Shown piece by piece: positions 11,942-17,932 of a DNA stretch of 17,932 nucleotides. Source of the DNA: an uncultured Enorma sp. GTDB lineage: Bacteria > Actinomycetota > Coriobacteriia > Coriobacteriales > Coriobacteriaceae. The DNA is taken from NCBI GenBank assembly GCA_905210055.1, contig CAJLVH010000022.1, positions 1-17,932 on the forward strand, given 5' to 3'. The notes beneath the pieces were generated by a model. It made no database searches and was not told the DNA's origin. It saw nothing but the letters and a program-made list of their open reading frames with translations. Every line of letters begins with the position of its first letter. Position 1 is the stretch's first letter. The translations under genes and the position numbers were made by a program.

Positions 11942-13540
11942 ATGTTCCGGGGATTTCACACCATGCCCTGGCTGAAGGCAAAGCACCTGCGCGCGGAGCT
12001 CAACTTCTGGCTCTGGGCGGCCGGCGTCGACCTCGATGACGCACGGGACATGACGGAGCGGCTGTACCTGCTCTATGTGGTACTCCTCGCCGCCGCTGCC
12101 ATCGGAGCCTGCTGGGTCTGGGTGCTCGGCCTCGTCACGGGTGCTGCCTATACCGAAGGCGCGGAGATGGCGGCCATCACGGCGGAGATCGCACGTGCCA
12201 TCGCAGCCGGCGCGCTCGTCATCCCCGTGTGTGCCGCAGCGCTTTGGCTCATGGGCGCGGGCTGGCGTGCACCGTGGTCGCCCTCGGCGCCCGACGCTGC
12301 CTGGCTCGCCCAGTTACCGGTGACGATAGCCGGATGGAGCACCCTCGAGCTTGCGCCCCGTCTGCTTACGCGCGGAGCCATCGCCGGATGCATCGGCTAT
12401 CTCATCGCATCCTATACCGTTACGGCCGCTGGCCAAGAGGCGACACTCGTCGCCTGCCTTCCCTACGCCCTTGTGGCGGGACTTGTCACGGGAGCGGGCT
12501 ATGCCCTCGCCTGGCTCATGGGCGAAGTGCGCATTCGTGCTGGCAGAGCGAGGCGCTACGTACTCGCCCTGTGCGGTGCCGTGGCGGGAGTCGCGCTCGC
12601 GGCTCTTTCCATAGCCGCCTTCCCTCTGCTTGAGGGCTTCGCAGGCATGCTGCTGCCGGGCGGCGCCCCTATGTTGCCTGTGACACTCGCGATCGCGCTG
12701 CTCGCGGTTGCGATCGCCGTGAACGCGCTCTTCGCCCAGCGCCTCACGCCCGCGTTCCTCACGCGCGAAGCCGCAACCGACGCCTCGCTCTATGCGGTTC
12801 GCCGCATGGCCGTCTACAATCCCAAGCTCTACAAATCCCTGGTGAAGAGCCAGCGTGCAGCGTTCCGACGCCCGCTTGGCCGCATGCCTCGCGCGCAGGG
12901 ACAGGCAGCGGTCCTCGCACGCGCCGTCATCTCCACCGTTCGCCATTACGAAGCGCTGCCGCAGGTCATCCTTGCCGGAGCATTCGTCGCACCCATGGGC
13001 GTCCTCCTGCTTTCCGGTGCGCTCGCACGCCAAAGCGCAGCGTTCGGCCTGCTTGGCGGAGAGATTGGAGCGCGCATCATGGGCGCGGCGAGCTGGATCA
13101 TGCTCGCTGTGAGCGGGTTCGATGCCCAGCGCTCGCTCGCCCGCGTCTTCCTCGCCGATACACGGAACCGCTTCATGCGCAACCATCTGCCCGTTCCCTC
13201 GCCGGTTCTGTTCGTGCTGGGATCGCTGCCCGCGGTTGTCGTGGCACTCGCAGCCTCCGCTGTGGTCTCTATCGCCGCCACGTTCCTGGGAACGTCCATC
13301 GAAGGCACCTTCGCCCTGTTCCTCGGTGACGCCGCACTCGTCGTGATGCTTGCGCTCTGCGGTTCTCTAGCTGCCGAAGATCCCGCTCGACACCGCGCTC
13401 GCCTCTCCTGTGAGGCCATGACCGCTATCGCCGCGGCCTTGTGCGCGCTGGGTGCCGCCCTCGCGCCGACAGGATGCTATGCACTAGCATTTTGGCTGGT
13501 CACCGCCCTTGTCGCAGCCATCTCCTGCACCCGGATGTAA
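11942..13540 (+). CDS. Polytopic membrane protein, probable ABC permease
   Basis: 532 residues from ATG 11942, 8 bp after the ATPase stop. ATG 11963 is also possible; sequence before 11942 overlaps the ATPase gene and is not used. A short basic N-terminus (PWLKAKHLRAEL) is followed by 11-12 hydrophobic helices, with a basic cytoplasmic loop near the middle (KLYKSLVKSQRAAFRRPLGRMPRAQG). No signature of the common ABC-2 families is recognised, so the permease call rests on its place beside the ATPase. The last codons are ATG TAA, and this ATGTAA is the start of a palindrome repeat, so the repeat supplies the stop codon. Confidence 0.75.
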   Translation: MFRGFHTMPWLKAKHLRAELNFWLWAAGVDLDDARDMTERLYLLYVVLLAAAAIGACWVWVLGLVTGAAYTEGAEMAAITAEIARAIAAGALVIPVCAAALWLMGAGWRAPWSPSAPDAAWLAQLPVTIAGWSTLELAPRLLTRGAIAGCIGYLIASYTVTAAGQEATLVACLPYALVAGLVTGAGYALAWLMGEVRIRAGRARRYVLALCGAVAGVALAALSIAAFPLLEGFAGMLLPGGAPMLPVTLAIALLAVAIAVNALFAQRLTPAFLTREAATDASLYAVRRMAVYNPKLYKSLVKSQRAAFRRPLGRMPRAQGQAAVLARAVISTVRHYEALPQVILAGAFVAPMGVLLLSGALARQSAAFGLLGGEIGARIMGAASWIMLAVSGFDAQRSLARVFLADTRNRFMRNHLPVPSPVLFVLGSLPAVVVALAASAVVSIAATFLGTSIEGTFALFLGDAALVVMLALCGSLAAEDPARHRARLSCEAMTAIAAALCALGAALAPTGCYALAFWLVTALVAAISCTRM

Positions 13541-13565
13541 AATAACCCCAGGGGTTTTTCGACAT
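13535..13565. repeat. ACCCCAGGGGT palindrome repeat containing permease stop
   Basis: A full copy: ATGTAAAATAACCCC, AGGGGTTTTTCGACAT. The stop codon TAA (13538-13540) of the membrane protein lies within its left arm. Confidence 0.75.
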
Positions 13566-13584
13566 AAAACGCCAAAGGAACCGC

Positions 13585-13691
13585 GCATGTCAAATTACCC
13601 CAGCGACTTTTTTACATTGCGTAGTGAGAAAACCTTCAACTCAATGAAAGTGTTATGCGATGAAAAAAATCGCTGGGGTAATTTGACATGC
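13585..13691. repeat. 107-bp paired inverted repeat, variant palindrome family
   Basis: The arms at 13585-13606 and 13670-13691 are perfect 22-bp inverted copies beginning GCATGTCAAATTACCCCAGC. Imperfect pairing continues inward (TTTTTTTACATTGC against GCGATGAAAAAAA). The arms resemble the dispersed family but have CAGCGA instead of CAGGGG. The central 36 bp is AT-rich and non-coding. The layout is like paired REP/BIME elements. It lies between the permease and the convergent XRE gene. Confidence 0.7.
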
Positions 13692-13707
13692 AACGCGTAG
13701 CCACACG

Positions 13708-14073
13708 CTACTTGCCAATGCTGCTGAGCAGTTCCGCAGGGTCGACGCCATAGAGCTTCGCGAGCTTGATAAGGTTCGTGGTACTGGGCTCCGATGCGCC
13801 CTGCTCCCACTTGCTCACCGCTTGGCGGCTCACGCCTACATGCTGAGCCACGAACTCCTGCGTCATTTTGCAGCGCTCGCGCTCCTCGCGCAGCGCCTCT
13901 CCAAGCGAGCGGCGCTGAGCCATCGTCTCGGGATCCTTACTCCCACGCTCCTGGCGCAGGAACCAGCGAATCGCAAGCACGGCCACGATGACGAACAGCA
14001 CCCAAGGCAGCAAGTTCATGAAGATGAACGGCAAGATGATGAGCAGCTCGGTGGGACTCGGAATCACAGCCAT
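13708..14073 (-). CDS. Membrane-anchored XRE regulator (TM first, HTH last)
   Basis: 121 residues from ATG 14073, behind AAAGGAGA. An N-terminal hydrophobic stretch (LLIILPFIFMNLLPWVLFVIVAVLAIRWF, about 10-38) is likely one long or two short membrane helices. An XRE domain follows at 57-117 (LGEALREERERCKMTQEFVAQHVGVSRQAVSKWEQGASEPSTTNLIKLAKLYGVDPAELL). This order is reversed compared with the regulator at 4400-5224. It probably couples a membrane signal to transcription; its target is unknown. It is a single gene, convergent with the ABC operon and divergent from the universal stress gene. Confidence 0.87.
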   Translation of the reverse strand: MAVIPSPTELLIILPFIFMNLLPWVLFVIVAVLAIRWFLRQERGSKDPETMAQRRSLGEALREERERCKMTQEFVAQHVGVSRQAVSKWEQGASEPSTTNLIKLAKLYGVDPAELLSSIGK

Positions 14074-14367
14074 GACGTCTCCTTTCTCCTCTCGGATGTA
14101 TACCCTCATGATGCCCGTCGCCATGCAGTTGCGTCTATCACCTATCGCGCAATAATCGGTTGCACTTTGGTTGCGCGTCGAAATACGCCCGGCAAGAGCG
14201 CTCATCTCATTCATGCTCAGCCCCCAGCTCTCTCCGCGCCTTTCGCCGCGCCAAACCGACACTTCGCCCAGAAGCCGGATGCTGGATGTCCCACTCGCTC
14301 CCCGCACGGGTATACGACGTATAACCACGGTGACATGCCGTGCTGTCCCGTCCCAAGGGAGGTTGCC
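14074..14367. other. Divergent intergenic region, no gene
   Basis: 294 bp between the XRE gene and the divergent universal stress protein gene. Candidate -10 boxes are TATACA on the minus strand (about 14100) and TATAAC on the plus strand (about 14318), in the sequence GTATACGACGTATAACC. No convincing -35 boxes pair with either. No RNA gene or family-like frame is seen. Confidence 0.4.
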
Positions 14368-14841
14368 ATGATTTTCAAGAACATCCTGGTTCCCTTTGAT
14401 GAATCGAGCCACGCGCTCAGCGCGCTCCATACTGCGCTTGCGATGGTGGGCGATCAGCCGGAGGCGAAGGTACATGTCGTCACCATTATCCCTGCGCGGG
14501 CCCTTCCGGGCGTGCCGTTCACGGGCGATAGCTTCGAGGTCTCGCCAAGCGTTGTGTATCCCGAGAGCTACGACCAGCTCATGGAAGTCGTCGTGAACCG
14601 TGAGCGCGCAACAATCGATGAGGCGGTGAAGGAATCGCTCGACAACGCGCAGTGCCAGGTGGTCGTCGACGCTATCATCGACTCCTCACCGGTGGAAGGC
14701 ATCGCGAACTACGTCGAAGGCAACGGCATCGACCTCGTGGTCATGGGGCGCCGCGGGCTGGGTGCCTTGCGCGGCATGCTCGGCAGCGTGAGCTTCGGCG
14801 TGCTCCGCTCCGTGGAGGTGCCCATCCTCACCGTAAAGTAG
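14368..14841 (+). CDS. Universal stress protein (UspA family)
   Basis: 157 residues from ATG 14368, with AAGGGAGG 5 bases upstream. A single Usp domain: beta-1 ILVPFDESSHA (6-16) with the nucleotide-contacting D11; the C-terminal phosphate-binding loop MGRRGLGALRGMLGSVS (126-142); and a final PILTVK strand. The loop follows the ATP-binding G-x2-G...G-S pattern but has 8 rather than the usual 9 residues between the last two glycines. Members are cytoplasmic and bind ATP or AMP under growth arrest or stress. It is monocistronic and convergent with the ABC-F remnant. Confidence 0.92.
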   Translation: MIFKNILVPFDESSHALSALHTALAMVGDQPEAKVHVVTIIPARALPGVPFTGDSFEVSPSVVYPESYDQLMEVVVNRERATIDEAVKESLDNAQCQVVVDAIIDSSPVEGIANYVEGNGIDLVVMGRRGLGALRGMLGSVSFGVLRSVEVPILTVK

Positions 14842-14859
14842 CACCTTGTGGCAGGCGCG

Positions 14860-15102
14860 TCACAGCGCCTCGGGTGCGTCCTCCGTCTCCTGGGCGCAAT
14901 AGAGGCACACGAGGCTCGGCGAGACGCTGCCCGCATCGGGCGCCATGAGCCCGCAGGCGATCTTCGCGAGCGTGGTCTTCCCGCATCCGTTATCGCCCAA
15001 AAGGCCGGTCCAGCCTTCCGCAAAGGATATCGTTACGTTGTTCAAGATGGGTTCGAGGGCAGAGGGATAGGTATACCGAATTCCCGAAAGCGTGAGCTGC
15101 AT
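14860..15102 (-). pseudogene. ABC-F-type ATPase, N-terminal remnant
   Basis: 80 residues from ATG 15102, behind CAGGAGT. The sequence begins MQLTLSGIRYTYPSALEPIL and has Walker A GDNGCGKTT with the following KIACGLMAPDAGSVSPS, then YCAQETEDAPEAL and TGA. This matches the first 80 residues of ABC-F proteins (soluble, duplicated ATPases; many act on ribosomes and give antibiotic resistance), which are normally 480-550 residues. The signature motif, Walker B and the entire second ATPase domain are missing, and the frame ends 18 bp from the end of the universal stress gene. It cannot hydrolyse ATP as a normal ABC unit. Its promoter and leader remain intact. Confidence 0.75.
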
Positions 15103-15284
15103 GAAGACTCCTGTCACAAATCGAGCGACACCGCCGAACACTCGCAGGAGCGCACGCGAAGCATCGTGTGTCGCGAATCGTTCTTTGTGCTTAGAGCCTC
15201 TTCACCGCGTGTCCTTCCCGTCGGAGCCGGTGGCGCCGCCACGCGCGCTGCGGAAACCCCACGTTCCGCCCGGTCGACACGCTG
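15103..15284 (-). promoter_or_regulatory. Long 5' leader of the ABC-F remnant
   Basis: About 175 nt separate the promoter from ATG 15102. On the minus strand it holds GTGGC-GGC-GCCAC hairpin sequence, a possible 4-codon ORF (GTG AAG AGG CTC TAA preceded by GGGAAGGA) and a 16-codon frame from ATG 15164 to TGA 15116-15114, ending just before the remnant's ribosome binding site. Leader peptides of this type control ABC-F resistance genes elsewhere; here the role is inferred. Confidence 0.35.
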
Positions 15285-15314
15285 AGTATACGCGCGCCGT
15301 ACAGACAGGGTCAA
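15285..15314 (-). promoter_or_regulatory. Strong sigma-70-type promoter for ABC-F remnant
   Basis: On the minus strand: -35 TTGACC (rc of 15309-15314), 18-bp spacer, -10 TATACT (rc of 15285-15290). Each hexamer matches consensus at 5 of 6 positions. Confidence 0.65.
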
Positions 15315-15418
15315 CACCGCATCGCACCCGCACGCCTGCGACATAGCCCTCGTGCAACGCAAAACATGTTGCATCCTCACGCAGCCCAGGCGAGAAATGA
15401 CGCACATGCCGCCATTTT

Positions 15419-15591
15419 CTAGTAAGTTTATTCAGATATGCACGATTCGAGGCTTGTGGAAAGAGGCTACGATTGGTCTCGAAGGGCGATTTCGCGGTTT
15501 TTATGCCGGGCGGTTGATCTGAGGGTTGTTTTGCACATTAGCACCCATTTGAATCCGCGTCTCATCGTTCATAACTGAACAAACGTACTAG
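15419..15591. mobile_element. 173-bp element with imperfect inverted ends (MITE-like, copy B)
   Basis: The left arm 15419-15449 and inverted right arm 15561-15591 agree at about 25 of 31 positions and both begin CTAGTA. The left arm holds TTCAGATATGCACGATTCG (15431-15449), which matches copy A (5393-5411) at 18 of 19 positions. Interior sequence is largely different from copy A apart from CGAAGGGC. No ORF lies inside. It sits in the 636-bp gene-free stretch between the ABC-F remnant and the glycosidase gene. Confidence 0.5.
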
Positions 15592-15738
15592 ATGTAGGCT
15601 CCCGCTTTGTTAAAACCGCTCGGCAACGTTAGCATGCGAACCCGCCCGCATCGCACGGTACAATAACCAACATCGACCTTCTCGCGCTGAAACCGCCGCC
15701 GACCCAGTTGCGGCCAGATCACGAAACGGAGGCGGCGC

Positions 15739-17728
15739 ATGCTCGATGTGAAGCGCGCCCTCAAAGCTGCCCAGGTGCCCGCGCGCACGCACACCCTGTC
15801 CCTCTCGACCCCCTGGGGCGAAGCGATCACCGCGGCGGGAGACAACGCCCCCATTCTGCCCGAACATCCCCGCCCCACCATGCAGCGCGCCGCGTACGCC
15901 ATACTCAACGGCATGTGGGAATGCGCCTTTTCTCCGCTCAACGTGCCGCTGCCCGCCCGAAGCGCCCGGGACGCCCGTGTCGCCGGCACACGCCCCGGCG
16001 CCCTCAATTACGACGAGGCGCTCCACGCGGTGAGCACCGCGACGCCGCCCATCACGTTTGGAAGCCGCATCCGCGTTCCCTTCTCGCCCGAAGCACCCCT
16101 CTCGGGCGTGAACCGCGTGCTCCAACCAAACGAGCTCCTGTGGTACCGCCGCATGCTCGAGCTCCCCATGCTTTCCTCAAATGACCGCCTCATCCTGCAC
16201 TTCGAAGCCGTCGATTGGGTGTGCGCGGTCTATGTGAACGGGCAGCTCGCCAAAACCCATAGAGGCGGCTACCTGCCCTTCGATGTGGATGCCACGCCCC
16301 ACCTCTGCCCGGCAAGCGAAGGCCGGGCAGAGCTCATGCTCTGCGTGTACGACCCCTCCGACGCCGGCGTGCAACCGCGCGGCAAGCAGAGCCTCACGCC
16401 GGGAGGCATCTGGTACACCGCGCAAAGCGGCATCTGGCAAAGCGTGTGGTACGAGGTCGTACCGGCAGCGCACCTCACCTCGCTCTCGCTGAACGGCGCG
16501 GCCGACGGCTCGCTCACGGTCGATGCGCAGGCGGCGCGTGCCGAAGTATCCGGGCAGGCGCCCGATCTTCACCTTGAACTCACCATGCTCGACCACGCAG
16601 GAGCTGCGATCATCCAAGCAACCCTACCCCTCGATGAGCGCGGGAAGCTCCACACCGCGCTCACCGTTGATAACCCGCACCTCTGGTCGCCGAGCGACCC
16701 ATACCTCTACCAGGTAAAAGCCGTGCTGCGCACGCATGCGGCCGAGGATTCCGCGCGCACCCGGGACATCATCGAGAGCTACTGCGCGTTCCGCACCGTC
16801 TCCATCGAGCGCGATGCCCAAAGCGTGCCGCGCTTCTTCCTTAACGGCAAGCCATATTTCGTGAAGGGCATACTCGACCAGGGCTACTGGCCAGACGGCC
16901 TCATGACCGCGCCTTCGGACGAGGCACTCGTCCACGACATCGCCGCCATGAAGGCAGCCGGTTTCAATATGATGCGCAAGCATTTCAAAATCGAGTGCGC
17001 CCGCTGGTACTACCACTGCGACCGACTCGGCATGCTCGTGTGGCAGGACGCCGTGCAGGGCGGCGGCCCGTATAGCCTGTGGCACATCAGCCGCAAACCC
17101 ACGGTGTTCAAATGCACCTGGGGTCGCTACCGCGACGATGTTCCGCACCATCGGACGGCACTCGCCTCGAACGACGTGCGCTACCAGCTTGAATGGAACG
17201 AGACCTGCACCGCGATGGTGCGCCTGCTCGCCCGCCACCCTTCGATCGTCACCTGGACGCTTTTCAACGAGGGCATGGGGCAGTTCGACGCACGCGCCGC
17301 TGCCGAACATATCCACGGTATCGATCCAACGCGCCCCATCGATGCCGTGAGCGGTTGGTTCGACCAGCATTGCGGAGACTACCTCTCGCAGCATAACTAC
17401 TTCCGCCCGCTCACCGCCGACCGCGACCGCAGGTTCCTCTCTGGCTACGTCGCCAAACGTGGCTTCCGCGCACTCTTCCTCTCCGAATTTGGGCGGGGGG
17501 GGGCAGCCGATTGAAGGGCATCGGCTCTCCGACGCCGCATACGGTTACGGTGAGTTCAATAGCATTGACGAATGGCGCGAAGCGGTGCGTTCATCGCTCG
17601 CTGCCGCCGAGGCACTTGAAGAGCGCGGCCTCGCCGGCTACGTCTACACGCAGATCTCCGATGTCGAGGACGAGGTCAACGGGATCCTCACCTACGATCG
17701 TCGCATAAACAAGCTCGATGTAAAATAA
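15739..17728 (+). pseudogene. Glycoside hydrolase family 2 enzyme, frameshifted near C-terminus
   Basis: ATG 15739 has GGAGG 6 bases upstream; a GGTACAAT at 15657-15664 may be the -10. The first frame gives 591 residues ending at TGA 17512-17514. Removing one G from the run at 17495-17503 restores a 662-residue protein ending at TAA 17728. The GH2 layout is clear: sugar-binding domain (WYRRMLELP, HFEAVDWVCAVYVNG, GGYLPFD, SGIWQSVWYE; about 130-240), immunoglobulin-like domain (about 245-355), then the TIM barrel (FLNGKPYFVKGILDQGYWPDG, MMRKHFKIE, LVWQD). The acid/base E511 is in LFNEG and the nucleophile E583 in LSEFG. These enzymes hydrolyse beta-galactosides, glucuronides or related glycans; the substrate is not assigned. 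No signal peptide is seen. The stop codon of the full-length frame lies in a palindrome repeat. Confidence 0.85.
17495..17503 (+). repeat. Run of nine G at GH2 frameshift
   Basis: Nine consecutive G follow GAATTTGGGC. With eight, the frame continues EFGRGGQPIEGHRLSDAAYGY; with nine, it terminates after eight more residues. It is a slippage-prone tract or a base-calling error. Confidence 0.85.
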
Positions 17729-17747
17729 CCCCAGGGGTTTTTAACAT
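17718..17747. repeat. ACCCCAGGGGT palindrome repeat containing GH2 stop
   Basis: A full copy: ATGTAAAATAACCCC, AGGGGTTTTTAACAT. It lies between the convergent GH2 and right-edge genes, with the GH2 TAA (17726-17728) inside its left arm. Confidence 0.75.
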
Positions 17748-17755
17748 TCCGCAGG

Positions 17756-17932
17756 TCAGTCCCCCTGCGTCGAGAAGAAGGCGGCGTCGGCGGGGCGGTA
17801 CGGCCGCAGGCGCGCAGGGTCGACTTCCGTGTGAGCGTGATTCGGCACGTCATACCACTTGACCGTGAAGCCGGCGCCATGGCTGCAGAACACGGAATCC
17901 GGTGTATTGGGAAGATCGGCCTCGGGGTCGTA
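17756..17932 (-). CDS. C-terminal end of a large protein, possibly TetM-like translational GTPase (partial)
   Basis: 58 codons and TGA 17758-17756 are visible; the gene enters from the right edge. It reads YDPEADLPNTPDSVFCSHGAGF, TVKWYDVPNHAHTE, then a Pro/Arg-rich tail. The NTPDSVFCSHGAGFxVxW pattern resembles the C-terminus of TetM-related, EF-G-like GTPases of Gram-positive bacteria. That assignment is from memory of the motif and the G domain is outside the window. Its stop lies 8 bp from the palindrome repeat shared with the convergent GH2 gene. Confidence 0.5.
   Translation of the reverse strand, partial: YDPEADLPNTPDSVFCSHGAGFTVKWYDVPNHAHTEVDPARLRPYRPADAAFFSTQGD

Noticed and set aside
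12314..13186. 290-residue minus-strand frame opposite the ABC membrane protein
   Set aside because: His/Arg/Glu-rich shadow of a hydrophobic coding strand, with no start signals or domain.
15608..15664. Possible catabolite or LacI-type operator before the GH2 gene
   Set aside because: CCGCTCGG has a small palindrome, but it does not fit a LacI-family consensus and no LacI gene is present.

Overview
The window looks like chromosomal accessory DNA from a high-GC actinobacterium. The mix of very GC-rich codons, a zinc-ribbon/fibronectin membrane protein, many small XRE regulators paired with or fused to membrane segments, and a ProX-type editing enzyme suggests Coriobacteriia (a Collinsella or Olsenella relative). 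That placement is inference from gene style; no rRNA, tRNA or marker gene is present.

Layout. 1-1526 (-): 5' part of a large zinc-ribbon, one-membrane-segment, Fn3-like protein that runs off the left edge. 1762-2271: two decapitated genes back to back, a HigA-type antitoxin (-) and an XRE-membrane regulator (+), joined at a 7-bp overlap that looks like a deletion scar. 2367-3026 (-): a nucleotidyltransferase with an unusual leader. 3287-3622 (-): a small membrane protein. 3758-4312 (-): a small XRE regulator with its likely operator and a membrane protein interrupted by an early amber codon. 4400-5224 (-): an XRE regulator with about six membrane segments. 5381-5565: a 185-bp element with 29-bp inverted ends. 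5573-7686 (-): an MFS exporter and its TetR regulator, with matching 17-bp operators in front of both genes. 7894-8382 (+): a prolyl-tRNA editing protein. 8442-9250 (-): an XRE regulator overlapping a small membrane protein. 9530-11031 (+): a hipBA toxin-antitoxin operon preceded by three palindromic operators exactly 39 bp apart. 11251-13540 (+): an ABC ATPase and a polytopic membrane protein. 13708-14073 (-): a membrane-anchored XRE protein. 14368-14841 (+): a universal stress protein. 14860-15102 (-): the N-terminal remnant of an ABC-F protein that still has a strong promoter and a long leader. 15419-15591: a second inverted-repeat element related to the first. 15739-17728 (+): a GH2 glycosidase frameshifted in a run of nine G. 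17756-17932 (-): the C-terminal end of a gene entering from the right, possibly a TetM-like translational GTPase.

Two sequence families stand out beyond the genes. One is a roughly 30-bp quasi-palindrome with core ACCCCAGGGGT and outer ATGTAAAA...ACAT. It has six or more copies plus variants from 7792 rightwards, nearly all just after stop codons or between genes, and two copies supply the stop codon of the gene before them. The other is the pair of 173-185 bp elements with inverted ends sharing TTCAGATATGCRCGATTCG, which resemble non-autonomous transposable elements.

The region carries seven XRE-type HTH genes or remnants in 18 kb, several decaying genes, a toxin-antitoxin module and resistance-like genes (MFS exporter, ABC-F remnant, nucleotidyltransferase). 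This fits a plastic island-like stretch rather than a core operon region. No complete transposase, integrase, phage gene or CRISPR array was found.
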